NCBI RefSeq assembly: GCF_000149955.1
Contig: NC_030988.1
Location: 3,579,665 to 3,643,664, forward strand
DNA from: Fusarium oxysporum f. sp. lycopersici 4287
Taxonomy: Eukaryota > Ascomycota > Sordariomycetes > Hypocreales > Nectriaceae
Reading direction: 5' to 3'
DNA length: 64,000 bases
Position 1 is the first letter of the stretch. Every line of letters begins with the position of its first letter. Positions 43,281 through 54,264 of this stretch are shown in pieces. The notes below the pieces were generated by a model. That model had not been told where the DNA came from and made no database searches. It saw nothing but the letters and a program-made list of their open reading frames with translations. The position numbers were made by a program, and so were the translations under genes.

Positions 43281-43656
43281 CTCGGTCGATCAAGGCCTTT
43301 CTACGTGGTGTTTGTTTCCTGTCTGGGGCCTGATAAGTATACAATACAAGTCTATTACGCCCGGTAGGCCAACGCCTAATGGGCTCTGAAGCTAAAGGTA
43401 CATACACTTCGCTAGTTATTGCCTTGCTCTCGCCAAGCCCATACAATTCTCACCTTGTTCCTTCCAGTCTAGTCATTGCTTTTCTTCTTAGTCCTCGTGA
43501 TTGTTAGTAGTAGCAGGTCAACTTGAAGCCCAATTCCTCCAAGTGTTCAGTTTCCTATCTTCGGCGGCTGAAGCGGTGCCTGCTGTTGACTATTTGAGGG
43601 CGTCATAGGTTATCGGTTAGTGTTGATAAAATGTTACTAGGTTAGTAGTGTTCCCG

Positions 43657-46600
43657 TCATCTCCGTTCCAAGCGACCTGTAGCGATCGCGAACCTGATCG
43701 TGGCCCGCACCGCGTCCATGTCTGGCTTCCATTCCTGACCGTCTGATGCTGCCTTACCTCCCAGATGAAAGGAGAGGTTGCCGCGTTTCTCATTTATACT
43801 CTGAAACATCTCTTTGCGTTGTGTCGTCCATTTAACGCATCGAAAGAGGAAATGCTCTACCGTTTCCTTTGCCCGCCTACATGGGCACTCATCCGTCGGT
43901 GCTGCCCAGATCTGATATAGATAGCCGTTCAGTCGCGCCATTCCGGTTCTAAGCTGCGCCAGCACGCTGGCTTCCTTCCATGATAATTGGTCGTATAGCA
44001 GGCGGGTATGTTTACCGGGCAGAGCTGAGTCGACCTTCCTAGAATGCCTGCCAACTCCATCTGGTAGCTTCCTTTCCGTTCGTAGATCTGCCCTCGCTCG
44101 ATTGAGAATTGTAGTCTTCGCTTTGGTCATTCCTCTCTGCGGCGTCATGTACGGCTCCGTTGCATGACGGGCCGACATCTTGGCTGTCTTTTGAATGTTG
44201 AGCTCACTATTAGAGGATAGCCAGATGATATTGACTCTGTTGCCGTTTCCTCGGAGCTTCTCTACAGCATCATATATCTCTCGGATGTGCCCTTGGCCTG
44301 ACTGCTGGCGTGGGTTACCTATAGCCTGGGCTGCAGATCTGTTACTCGTCAAGATCACAATAACTCGATACTTCATCTCTGGCAGACAGCCGAGGCCATG
44401 AGCAATCGCTGCTAGTTCGGCTGTGTAGGGGTTGTGTTCTTCCCTCGTACCCAGGGTGGCCGAAAAGGTTTCGCTGATCTTGCCGGTTCTTGTTACGGAT
44501 ATAGGGATTCTGGTAGTTCCTCCCATGCCGACCAGATCATTTCGCGCGGAGCTGCTTGTCGCTATCCTGACCGCCCATCCTGCTTTGGCTAACTCTTTGA
44601 TCTTGTTTTCTTCTTCCTCTCCTTGACTATCCAGTATGGCTTGTAGGCGTGCCTCCCACGGAGCGAGGGTGAATGGCTGAATGACTTCCATGGTATCCTT
44701 CGGTAACTCTCTGCATATATCCGCGATACGCCTGAGTGGAGATATGAAGCGTCTGAAGGCTTTGATTCCTCGTAGGAGATTCCGGATCGGGTTGGTCCGC
44801 GGCAGCGTGTGTATGTCTACCCATAGCTTGCTTGCTCGTCTCCAGAACCTTTCTTGGATGGGCGCTATGTGGGCTTCAGCTTCGGCCACTCCTGTCGCCA
44901 CACTTGTAAAGGATCCTATGGTTGCTTGTGCTCCTATCCTTTGTACTCGATGGATCGCATACGCCGATGCTGTTTTGCACGCATGCATCCAGACGTTGGA
45001 GGCATAGTCCACCACAGGGGCTACCATGGCTGTAAAAAGCTGCCTCGTTGTCGAGGGAGCCATTCCCTTCAGCCGTTTCAGTTCCATCGCAGCTCCTAAA
45101 CCCTTCGTTGCTGCCCTTGCGATGTGTTGCTTGTAGTGAAGCCGTGAGTCCATGATGACCCCCAAGATCTTGACCTGATCCTTCGGAAAGACTCTCTCAC
45201 CCTTAATAGTAAATGGTTCTGAGTCTACTCTGCCTGTGTACCTGGTGAAATGTATGATCGCCGTCTTTTCCGCCTCAAATGTCGCGCCGCTGCGTCTCTC
45301 CCAGTCGAGAGCTTTGTCAATTATTGCTTGTATTCCTCTCCGGTTGCTCTGGGCTGTCGGTCCCGATACCCACGCAGTGTAGTCATCGACAAATGCAATA
45401 GCCCCACCATTCTTATCGATCTGAGTTTGCACTAGATCTGCATTGAAGAATAGAAACAGTATCGGCGATAGGGGCGAACCCTGCGGAAGTCCTGCTTGTG
45501 GTAGAGGTCGGCTTTCAGAACTTTGGCCATTAATTACAATGGTTGCAGTCCGCTCTGAACAAAAGGCATCGATCCAGCGCAAGAGACCCTCGGGGATCCC
45601 TCTCGCCTTCATCCGCTGCAGCAACCTCTCTTTGCACACACCATTGTATGCGCCTTTCACGTCGAAACTGACGAGGCTCACGACATGGCGTGAACGCCAA
45701 GCCGAGAAGATGTGCTCTTGTAGAAGTACGAGGGCTTGCTCCGCTGATCGTTGCTTCCGTGCACCGAAATGGTTGGTCGGGAGAAGTCCGTAAGTCTCTA
45801 CCGCGTGGGAGATCCTCTCAGCAACTACCGACTCTAACACCTTACCCAGCGTAGCGAGAAGCGAGATTGGTCTCCACGCTTTCGCAATCGTGTAATCATC
45901 TTTACCTGGCTTCTTGAGTGGGATGATTCGAGCATGTCTCCACTGGTCTGGTATCACGCCTTCCTCCAGTGATGCCTGAAAGATGGCGAGGACGTCGTGT
46001 TTCACTGACGGCCAGACTTGCTTCCAGACGATCGCTGGTAGTCCATCTTCTCCTGGTGCCTTCCATGATTTTGTCGCCCACAGTTGACGTTCCACTTCTT
46101 CCAAAGTCAGGTCGGGCATCGTTACTGGGGCTCTCTGTTGTCGCGGTCCTTCGTCTTCGATAGTGTCTGGCAATGGCGGGAAGAACTTGGCTAGCAGTTC
46201 TTCGGCTTGCTCTTTATGGCTCGTTGTTGCTGTTCCGTCTGCTTTGACGAGCTGCGGTACTTCCCAAAAGCTGCCTCATCCCCAGACTTCATGTACTTGG
46301 CTGCTTTCCAGATATTATCGTTATCCGCCAGAAACTCCTTCCAATGATTGTTCTTGCGTTGTCGGATGGCATCGTGATACTGCTTCGCCGCAGCCTTTGC
46401 CGTATTTTCCAGACCTTTAGCATCCTGCCCCGCACGCCTTACGGCTCGAGCTCGATTTCTCCAGTATGTGTATATATGCCGCAGCTGTGTGAGGTCATGG
46501 GTCCACCACCGCTTTGCGTATGGCGACGGTTTGGCTCTGGGTGTCAGTGCTCGGACTGCTTCTAGCACAGCCGACATCAACCTGTCCGTTTTCTGCTGCA

Positions 46601-47432
46601 CCGTGCTTCCCACTGGCCTAACTCTCAGCGTCTCCACAATCCTACTATTGATCTCCTTCCAGGATGCATTCTTGAACAGAAGTCTTTCTTCCTGTTTCGG
46701 TACCGGGACTGAAATGTCGAACACCGTCTCTATCGTGCGATGGTCCGACCCGTGCTCCGTACCATGTATCGCGCATTTGATGTTTGTGTCCGCAAGCTCC
46801 TCGGACGCCAGAACCAAGTCAATGGTTGTTTCGTAGTCTCCGCTTTGCCATGTCTTTGTGCCCCGGCGAAGGAGGTTCCTAAGCATGAAATCGTTCATCA
46901 AGTCAATGATCGGATCCGCCTCGCCCTGTCTCTCCACTGATATATCGTCTCCGCCCCACATCTGGTCGTGGCGGTTAAAGTCGCCAGCAATGACCAGATC
47001 TACCGCTCTCCCCGATCTCTGTCTCACCTCTTTAATAGCTTTACGAAGCTTAGCGCATATGTCTTGTAGAGCTTGGCCGTCCCCCCCCGGCACGTAGATA
47101 GACGCCGTGAAGACCAGACGATCTGGCAGCCGAACAACCGCTGCCGTCACGTCTGGGGAGTCTATCGGCACCTGCTCGGCTTCCACCTCCTTGTTCACCC
47201 AAAGCATACTCCGAATCACCCATCTACCTTCCCTCTCTGTCGTAGGCACCATCTTGACCCATTTGTGGTGCCCCATCGGTATTGTTAATAGCCTACCCTG
47301 AATCCTCCGTGCTTGGGGTTCTTGGATGGCTAATACGGTTGCATCCTTAATGTCCTTGTCGTTCATTAAACTATCATGTACCGGTCCTTGCTTTCTGACA
47401 TTCAGTTGAAACAATCGGAATATGCTATTCAT
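43657..47432 (-). pseudogene. LINE ORF2 (endonuclease, reverse transcriptase, RNase H) with one frameshift
   Basis: ORF2 starts at ATG 47432 (MNSIFRLFQLNVRKQGPVH). It first encodes an APE-type endonuclease: LAIQEPQ, GDFNRHDQMWGG and GSDHRTIE are the catalytic blocks. The frame slips near 46255-46265: the expected continuation (TATTSHKEQAEELLAKFF) lies one frame over. The rest (43657-46173) is open and holds RT with WKAPGEDGLP, FDVKGAYNGV, LPQGSPLSPILF and FVDDYTAW, then an RNase H-like region and a C-terminal CPC...H...C zinc site. The RNase H block reads IATSSSARND, so a catalytic Asp may be missing. A single lost base is the only clear inactivating change; sequencing error is possible. Confidence 0.85.
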
Positions 47433-48744
47433 GCTGCGATGGATAGAGCTTCCGACAGTTTCTGCTGTATGACTCGTGGGGGCCGCCGCATGGGATACAT
47501 TTCGGAAGCGTTTCTGTGCATGCACTGTGGTGATGGCCTTCTTGCGCGCATCTGCCACAGACTTGTGGTCTGTCGCATTGGTAGGCCTTATGGCTCGTGA
47601 TCTGTTGGCAATTGTAACATTGCTTGGGGCGGTCACGACGTTCAAACGCCTTTGTAGTACCGGATTCTCCTCCAGCCACAAAGAATCCTTCGTTAATAAA
47701 TCGCCTAGCTTCTGAACGTTTTTTAAGGTATACAACCATCGAGCCGTACGCCTTGGGGACGTCTCTCTTGCTGAGCCATGCTACCTTTGCGACATCGGTG
47801 TCATTTTCTCGGCCGAGCATCTCGGTGATCTCAGTTCGGACTTCGTTCCTCTCGTTCAGCACCGCAATACGGCTGACATTATCCACTCTGATAGGGTACA
47901 GGTCGTCTCGTAGGATACGGGCTCCTGTGGCCAGTTTTGTTTCCGCTGCGCGTTTCACAATCTCATGCTCGCTCTCGTCCCTGCAGGTGATCCTGACACG
48001 GTGGGGATTCTTTGGGTCCTTAGTCACCGCTCGGCATCGCCACGTGGGATTGTCTAGTTCGGATCGGACTTGGTTCTCCACTGTCGCTCGGATCGTCCCG
48101 GCTGAGAGCCTAGCCTCATCTTCTCCTAGGCTCGAAACGTCAATCGTGCAGTAGAGCACGTCTGTGGGGTTCGGAGGAGCGGCTAAGGTCCTCGAATCGT
48201 TGTGGGGTAAGAACGGTGTCAGTCGTGTGACGTCAGCATATGATCGTTGAGGCCCGTCCACTGCATTTGTAGCGATAGTTTCGAGCTGCTCGCGGACGCG
48301 CTGCAGCTCCTCGGTCATCTGATCCTTGATCTCTACCATCTGCTTGCCCATCTCGTGCACTGTCTCTTCCTGCTTTGCAACAGCTTCCTTGAGTTCCTTG
48401 GTCATCTCCATCTGTTCCCTCAGCGCTTCCTGCAGCCTCTTGGTCTCCCTGCGCGACTCCGCCAAGAGATCCAGCGCCTTCTGCAGCATTGCCCTTCCAT
48501 CGCTGCTGCTGCCACTGCCGCTACTCTTTCGGGTTTCGGTCGGTCGGTCGATCTGTTCTTCGGCCGGTACATTTCGCGTCGTCTGCCGGGTAGTTTTTCG
48601 CGATTCTTTGGCCGTGTCTTCCAATTGTCGCGCGGTGTCTCGGACCTTGCTCGTTGGCCTCACCATTCGACTTGGTCTCTTTGGCGTCGAAAAGGGGGCG
48701 TCATCCTGCTCCACTACGATCTCGGCCCCTATTGGGTCCGCCAT
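47425..48744 (-). CDS. LINE ORF1 (Gag-like nucleic-acid-binding protein)
   Basis: Starting at the ATG at 48744 (MADPIGAEIVVEQ) gives 439 residues; an upstream in-frame start at 48969 would add about 75. A long coiled coil (about 75-180, rich in E/K/R/Q) precedes an RRM-like region and three zinc knuckles near the C-terminus: CYNCQQITSHKAYQC, CGRCAQEGHHHSAC and CIPCGGPHESYSRNC. The family protein binds its own RNA and forms ribonucleoprotein particles. The stop TAG overlaps the start of ORF2 in the string ATGAATAG, which suggests coupled translation. No lesion is visible. Confidence 0.88.
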   Translation of the reverse strand: MADPIGAEIVVEQDDAPFSTPKRPSRMVRPTSKVRDTARQLEDTAKESRKTTRQTTRNVPAEEQIDRPTETRKSSGSGSSSDGRAMLQKALDLLAESRRETKRLQEALREQMEMTKELKEAVAKQEETVHEMGKQMVEIKDQMTEELQRVREQLETIATNAVDGPQRSYADVTRLTPFLPHNDSRTLAAPPNPTDVLYCTIDVSSLGEDEARLSAGTIRATVENQVRSELDNPTWRCRAVTKDPKNPHRVRITCRDESEHEIVKRAAETKLATGARILRDDLYPIRVDNVSRIAVLNERNEVRTEITEMLGRENDTDVAKVAWLSKRDVPKAYGSMVVYLKKRSEARRFINEGFFVAGGESGTTKAFERRDRPKQCYNCQQITSHKAYQCDRPQVCGRCAQEGHHHSACTETLPKCIPCGGPHESYSRNCRKLYPSQHE

Positions 48745-49010
48745 GACGGGCAGTCTCCACCACGAATTTTCTCCCAAACAACGATGATTCTTCTGATCCC
48801 TTCGCGTGTAGTTAAAAATGCAGTCGTCCCCGTTTTCCACTTTTTTCCCCATTTTAGAAGGACGGGTACCTGTCCGCCTATTGACCGCCCGGACGACCCG
48901 GCAACGTGCACGGGCCAGATTTGTTGTATTTCGTCGAAATACCACAGTAGGCTCAGCTGCCTTCTTCACTTTTTCACTTTTTCATAAGGCGTTATCGAGG
49001 GCTGACTAGG

Positions 49011-50199
49011 CTCGGCTCTAGGCTCAGCTATGTTCCCTAGCCTAGTCCTATGTTTCATACTACGGTGTTCCGGCCTTTTCAACATCCTCAGTTGTGGCTG
49101 AGACAGATATTCAGCTCCCGCTCATAGCGCGAAAACCCCAAGGCTTTCTCCGAATCCCACGATATTTGTAGCCCCCAGCCGCACGCTAACATCCGCGCGA
49201 TATATTCGGTTAATTGTGCTTCAACCAGCTCTCTCATGTACCCACCCAATTCACTGTTCTCTTATTAATATTCACACGTGGTTGCGGAGGTGGATACACT
49301 TGCCGCGGCACTGAAAACAGAGCATCAACGCAGTCGACACAGACCCTGTCGGATTCATTATGCCAACGGTTGGGCTCATAATTATTCAAGAATTCGTCAG
49401 TTAATAATAACGAGGCACTTGCGGGATACCAGGCATATAGATAGAGAACAGCATGACCCCGCGTCCATCTAGTTTGAGCCAACGCTTCCTGCCTGAGCCC
49501 TTCTGTCGTGTTTGACTAATCCTTGCACAGGAGGGCAGATGTGCCACTATCACATCGATATCACACTAATCCATTACTACCACCCAGCTGCCTACTCCGT
49601 ACTGTCGCCTGCGATTGCTATGGGAATAAGGCCACTCTTTATCATATAGATAGAGCACCCAAAGCGCTTCAACTAGTCACTCCGTAGATACACAGTTTAT
49701 AGTCAATCCAGTAAATATTTCCCATCATCATAGCCTTCTCCCAACAATTATGATATGCACTATCCCACAAACGGCAGCTGTCCAGATGCCAGGTCGGGCC
49801 AGTTCCATCGCCAGCTTAGGGCAACTAGCCGGCTGAATATCTCATGTGGTTAGTGTACATTATGCGACACAATTTTGTTGCTTCTGATGGGCTGAAGGGG
49901 CTTTTGAGGCTTCTCACCGTGGAGATTAGATGCCTGTGCAGACCAGCAAAAAGAGACCGTGCATAGCTCAAAACGGCAAGCCTTAGGCCTGATTTGGGAG
50001 CTGCTGGCCAGCGGCTGACGGGCTGCTCAAACGCTCTGGTGGTGATTGATTCCGGCGGCTTAAAAAGAGGCGCCCTCTCGCCTTAACAAAGGGTCTCTGC
50101 CTTATCATAGCCTCCGGCCCGCAGGGCCTGAGGGATGAGGCTAGGACTGGTCTTTCCCTGTCGATTAGTCGCTTCATCTGGTTCATAGGTAACCTAAAG
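49011..50199. other. intergenic region, no supported gene
   Basis: Small frames without motifs (49234-49482, 49278-49472). It contains the 5' flank of the LINE and the upstream region of the membrane protein gene. Confidence 0.4.
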
Positions 50200-50358
50200 C
50201 TCATGGGCGTCCACACCAGCTCCCTTCCCGCCCCCCACCAAACCAAGACCGGAGGCGTCCCGGCCATCGCCATAAATCCTCCGTCCTCGTCCAAATAGTC
50301 TTCCTCGCCGATAAACTTCCTGCGTTGCTTCATCGCGTTCATAGAAAACATAAAGCTC
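50200..50358 (+). repeat. imperfect tandem duplicate of the 5' end of the membrane protein gene
   Basis: From 50190 the bases TAAAGCTCATGGGCGTCC, followed by a GGCGTCCCGGCCATC block and then CATCCTC-type sequence, repeat at 50350-50470, where they encode the gene's first residues (TAAAGCTCATGGACGTC, then GGCGTCCCGGCCATC). The upstream copy has diverged and has an early stop, so the gene start is taken at the second copy. Confidence 0.65.
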
Positions 50359-52287
50359 ATGGACGTCTACACTAACCCCCCCTCAAACACCTACAGCCTC
50401 GGCACCCTCTTCACTCTACCCACGAAAGCCGGCGGCGTCCCGGCCATCTCCATAAAATCCTCCAACTTCCCCATCCTCATCGCCGCCTACTCCATCCTCA
50501 TCCAAATCATCTTCGCGAGCCTATGGCAGTTCTTGGCCAACCTTGTTCTCCTCTTCCACGCGCTCCGGGACGCTGATGCGGGTCGCGCACGCTATGTCGC
50601 TTTAGTCGCCTTCTGGAACTCGAGCAACCCCTGGACAGCCATAACCACGATGGGGGCCTTCCTCTGTCAGGCCACCATTAACGGCGGAAACGGGCGAGTG
50701 TCCCGACCAGAGAAATTCCACGGCATCATCCTCTTCCTCCTCTCCGTGATCATCGCTTTCGGCGGAATTGCCGCATCGATATTCATTCCCAACGCCATGT
50801 CCCTTGGCCCTGCTGCGCCAGTCCACCCAAAATCCGTCTTCCTCCCCGAGCTCGAAGACATCGCATCGTCATCAAGCATCCGCATCGATCGGCTGAACGC
50901 CCCCGCCATATTGCGTGCACTAGGGAGCACAGAGGCGTTTAAGGACGTGACTGCGAGGAAGAACGTCGATACAGTGAAGACGACATTGCCGGGTAGCAAT
51001 GCGACCCACCCACGGCAGCGGTACGATTACCGGTACACCATCACTGCAAGGGAGTTCGGGTTGCAAGCCCCTTTGGAGTTCTCGCATAAAGTCCAGGGAT
51101 CCTGCATTACCGAATATAATTGGCTCCGTCCTGTCCCAGACATTGCAGACCCAGCGCGGTTTAACGGATACGTTCCATTCGACCTCGACCCCGTGGAGCC
51201 AATCCTGTTAGACCCAACCGACAACATGACCGCGTTGTGGACCCAGCCAAGCATGGGAATTGAATACCACCCCTCGGACGAGGACCTGACGATCACGAAC
51301 CGCTCATTTGCCCTGATCCCCCAACTCGCACACGCCGGGAGTATCACGGCCAGTACAGATCCATGGTACCTTACCGAGCCGTTCAATTCAGAAACTGAGG
51401 GGTTCTTGGGATACCGCGTCAAATCCGGTCGCCCAGCCATGTCCTGCTGGGAAGAATCCCTCCTCTGCCTACACAAAACCTGTACATCTGTAGACGGCAT
51501 CAAAAAAACGCCTCTCCCCAAGGGCCTGCGCATAATTGTCATGGGCAAATTCTCCATTCCCGTACTTACTAAAATAATCCTATCAGCTGGACCTGCGGCC
51601 CTTAAATCTGTCGCTGGTATTGGGTGGACAGGACTCCTGGACTGTGCGTCCTCGACGCTAAAAGACGACCTTGACAGGCTGGTCCTCGCAGCTTATCTTA
51701 ACTCCCGTGAAGTATTCCGCGAGACTGCACTTTTGGGCCCACAAGCAGGAATGAGCAACATCCTCGAATCCGCGAACGGTGACCTCTTTCCCGGGTCTGC
51801 GGACTTTGTCATGTTGACGGGTGATGTCACAGCGATATCTTATTCCTCCCTCATTGCTATACCCGTGACATGTCTTGCTGTCACATTCCTTGCTGCAATG
51901 CTCCCACTGGTGAGGAAAATGGTTTTAAAAGCGCCTACCACTAATCGAAGACGCGCGTCCGTGACGTATGCTGCCCTCTGCGCAGGGTTGAGGGCCACTC
52001 AGTTGTATAGGATGGTGGACGAGAAAATACTCTGCACGCCAGATTGGATTAATAGGAAGAACATTATTCCGTTGCCCCCACCTGTTGAGACAATGCCGAG
52101 GGTGTTGATTCCTTCTTTTGTTGGAAACGCAGTGGAGTTTCAAGAAGACGGGGAAGACGGGGATGGCGGAGATGGCGGGGATCGTTGTCGTCTGACAGGC
52201 GCAGACGATGGGGGGAGAAGAGACAGTTCTTCTATTGAGATTGCGAGTGAGGATGGAGTTAGCCTCGATATTTTGGCACCTCCTTGA
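50359..52287 (+). CDS. large multi-pass membrane protein of unknown function
   Basis: A 642-residue single-exon protein. Hydrophobic stretches lie at about 37-66, 95-110 and 122-145 (ILFLLSVIIAFGGIAASIF). A large polar loop with several NxS/T sites and Cys pairs (CWEESLLCLHKTC) follows to about 420. Another membrane span sits near 498-525 (IAIPVTCLAVTFLAAM). The C-terminal tail is acidic, Gly/Asp-rich and ends SLDILAPP. The topology suggests an extracellular or lumenal middle domain. It resembles a class of uncharacterised filamentous-fungal membrane proteins, but I cannot name a family. Codon use is GC-rich and unlike the surrounding repeats, and the frame is unbroken, so a functional gene is likely. 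Confidence 0.8.
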   Translation: MDVYTNPPSNTYSLGTLFTLPTKAGGVPAISIKSSNFPILIAAYSILIQIIFASLWQFLANLVLLFHALRDADAGRARYVALVAFWNSSNPWTAITTMGAFLCQATINGGNGRVSRPEKFHGIILFLLSVIIAFGGIAASIFIPNAMSLGPAAPVHPKSVFLPELEDIASSSSIRIDRLNAPAILRALGSTEAFKDVTARKNVDTVKTTLPGSNATHPRQRYDYRYTITAREFGLQAPLEFSHKVQGSCITEYNWLRPVPDIADPARFNGYVPFDLDPVEPILLDPTDNMTALWTQPSMGIEYHPSDEDLTITNRSFALIPQLAHAGSITASTDPWYLTEPFNSETEGFLGYRVKSGRPAMSCWEESLLCLHKTCTSVDGIKKTPLPKGLRIIVMGKFSIPVLTKIILSAGPAALKSVAGIGWTGLLDCASSTLKDDLDRLVLAAYLNSREVFRETALLGPQAGMSNILESANGDLFPGSADFVMLTGDVTAISYSSLIAIPVTCLAVTFLAAMLPLVRKMVLKAPTTNRRRASVTYAALCAGLRATQLYRMVDEKILCTPDWINRKNIIPLPPPVETMPRVLIPSFVGNAVEFQEDGEDGDGGDGGDRCRLTGADDGGRRDSSSIEIASEDGVSLDILAPP

Positions 52288-53209
52288 GCTATCGGGTCGA
52301 GTTTAAGTCGAGGTTTGGATAAAGATAGGCTCCCATACTCTCAGCGCTCATCGTATCTCAACTCAATCAATCAATCACCCCAATCAAATCAATCAAATCA
52401 TCGAATTCTTCCTTTCAATCAAATCAAATCACACATTTCTAAAGTTGAAATAATTGACATATGCATCATGTGATCGCCTAATCTCGAGGGAAAATCCAGA
52501 TCTTCCCGAACCACTACCCTACACTAGATATTTGCAGATGGAAGTCTACTCTCAACAACTCTCCCCTGTAAAAATTCTTTCTTGGCACGCACTGTTAGTG
52601 CACTGTTAGGAGCGGGATTTTCTACGGGCTACTCGGCCACACAATACTGCGGGGACGCCATCGGCTCCCTAACAGCAGTTTTCAGAGAAGGAATTTTGGA
52701 GAGTTCACCTTCTCTGACAACACCTTTGTCGGATCTAATGGCGGCACCTCAGAACCAGAACGCCTTAGATATCGGAGGACGGTGCCCGTGGCATCGGTAG
52801 CGACATCCTCCCGATCAACGACGCCGATTGCGATGGGTTTTTCCCCTTTGAAGGCAAGCCGCACCGCCGGCCTCTGATTCCTTCCCAAGGTTTTTCCCTG
52901 CCGCCACGACAGTCGACTACGAGCTACAACTTGGTTACTGGAGATTGTGGACTGCGTCAGCAGATGTAGTGATGCGTGAGAGAATTCTGGTCGGTGGAAA
53001 AAGCTCGACAGTAGATTGCCCCCGAACCCGCTGACGGGTGACGGGCTTGAGAAATACAGCACCTTTTGTGCCATTGGTATGCTGGATGGTGAAGGAAGCG
53101 GGGTTTCCCTGTACCTAGCTAGCTCAGCACGTCTTTTGCTCCAGTAGGAGATCTGGCTTCGTTACAGCCACCCAGACGAAAAATATACAAACAAACAAAA
53201 AAAACAAAC
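52288..53209. other. intergenic region with TCAAA-rich repeat
   Basis: Contains a TCAAA/TCAATC-rich simple repeat at about 52361-52433. A 130-codon minus-strand frame (52682-53074) has no recognisable domain. It may be the 5' part of the LINE relic that follows, but I could not confirm this. Confidence 0.4.
52361..52433. repeat. (TCAAA)n-like simple repeat
   Basis: Multiple AATCAAATCAATCAAATC units; it resembles the subterminal sequence of the hAT element at 24619. Confidence 0.7.
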
Positions 53210-53913
53210 AAACAGTCTACTCTCAAACCGACGCCGCGGCTGCTTTTCGAGCCATCAGAAGAAGCTACCTGCTCGGCTTCAACCAGGATGTTCAGATCGC
53301 CAAAAGAGGCTTTCATCGTGTGGTCCGTCGGGCCAAGAGGCGCTATTGGCGTAACCTCATCGATGGCTTCTCCAGCAGTAGCGATGTTTTCAAAGCTGTC
53401 CGGTGGCTAAAGTTCCCAGGAGCCTTCCAGCCGCCACCTCTACAGGTCGATAACGTCGTGTACGAAAGCCAGATGGGTAAAGCCAACGCACTCCGACAGG
53501 CTACCCTTGAACGAAGAACTGCGGAGGACGACATCGCAAACGCATGGACGCCAGTATTCCCACCTAGATCGATCCCATTCTCTCCAGAAATCTCTCTGGA
53601 GGAGGCGCAATATGCGACTTGTTACACAGGCAATACATCCCCAGGGTCAGACAACATCACAGTCAAACTTCTTGAAGCAGTATGGCATATTATCGGTACA
53701 CACGTCCGTCGTCTCTTCGAAAGATGCCTTACCATAGGCCATCATCCAAAACCATTCAAGGAGGCGGAGGTGGTCATGATCGCGAAACCGGGACGGAGAG
53801 ACCTTACCGAACCACGAGCATGGCGACCCATCTCACTGCTCTCCTGTCTTGGTAAGGGACTAGAACGACTGATCGCGCGCCGCCTAGCCTACTGTACCAA
53901 TTACCACTGGTAA
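53210..53913 (+). pseudogene. LINE ORF2 fragment (5' part of RT region)
   Basis: An open frame from about 53210, through an ATG-less stretch (AFRAIRRSYLLGFNQDVQIA), into 53320-53913. It encodes the region before and at the start of a Tad-like reverse transcriptase: RRAKRRYWRNLI, then SPGSDNITVKLL, IAKPGRRDLTEPRAWRPISLLSCLGKGLERLIARRLA. The frame stops at 53913, before the catalytic YxDD block, and nothing downstream continues it. It is a truncated relic of a different LINE from the one at 43-49 kb. Confidence 0.82.
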
Positions 53914-54264
53914 TGACATTCATTACAAGTTTTTGTGGCCCGTGCACCACTCTTTTCCAACCTCTTGTGCCTGGGTTCGAATACAAGAAATCCTGGTCCG
54001 TGCACTCTCCTCACTCCACCAATCATTGTGATACAAAAGCTGAGTTCCCTGTCTTCTATGCTGTAGGGGGTGCGCCTGAAAACTTAATTGTAATGACTGT
54101 AATAAGGATGATCTGGTGGCATGTCCCCCTTTCCAACTTTCCCTATCACAGGAGGAAACCCCAAGCTGATAATCACTCGCGCAACTCGCCTGACAGTCCT
54201 TGGCCACTTCGATACCGCGATTCTGCAATACTGTACTGGTTGTGCACTTGACATAGAAGCCATA
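53914..54264. other. gap between LINE relic and OrsD-like gene
   Basis: 350 bp with no supported gene. It should contain the promoter of the OrsD-like gene. The plus frame from 54121 runs through it, but homology-like sequence begins only after the ATG at 54265. Confidence 0.4.

Larger units (their letters stand above)
40379..43338 (-). mobile_element. Crypton (tyrosine-recombinase DNA transposon), decayed copy
   Basis: GC-rich block whose minus strand encodes a Crypton recombinase in pieces. The 5' end (rightmost) is set at ACTTATCAGGCCCC because the second copy at 63290 starts with the same bases. The left border is tentative: GATAAGT occurs at both proposed ends. Composition contrasts sharply with the AT-rich flanks. 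Confidence 0.7.
43339..49010 (-). mobile_element. Tad-type LINE (non-LTR retrotransposon), nearly intact
   Basis: Two minus-strand ORFs in the order Gag-like then endonuclease-RT-RNase H, as in Tad1-clade elements. ORF1 and ORF2 overlap by a few bases. One single-base frameshift splits ORF2. No poly-A tail is visible at the 3' end (left), where a Crypton abuts at 43338, so the 3' UTR may be truncated. Outer borders are approximate. Confidence 0.9.

Noticed and set aside
42510..43446. Several 70-130 codon frames in the GC-rich Crypton
   Set aside because: High GC leaves many chance open frames. Only the frames with recombinase homology were kept.
48247..48987. 246-codon plus-strand frame opposite LINE ORF1
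   Set aside because: Antisense shadow of the coiled-coil region of ORF1; Leu-rich because the sense strand is Glu/Lys/Gln-rich.
53920..53990. tRNA-like box A/box B pattern (GTGGCCCGTGC and GGTTCGAATAC)
   Set aside because: No acceptor or anticodon stems could be drawn. Box A is poor. A SINE remnant cannot be shown.
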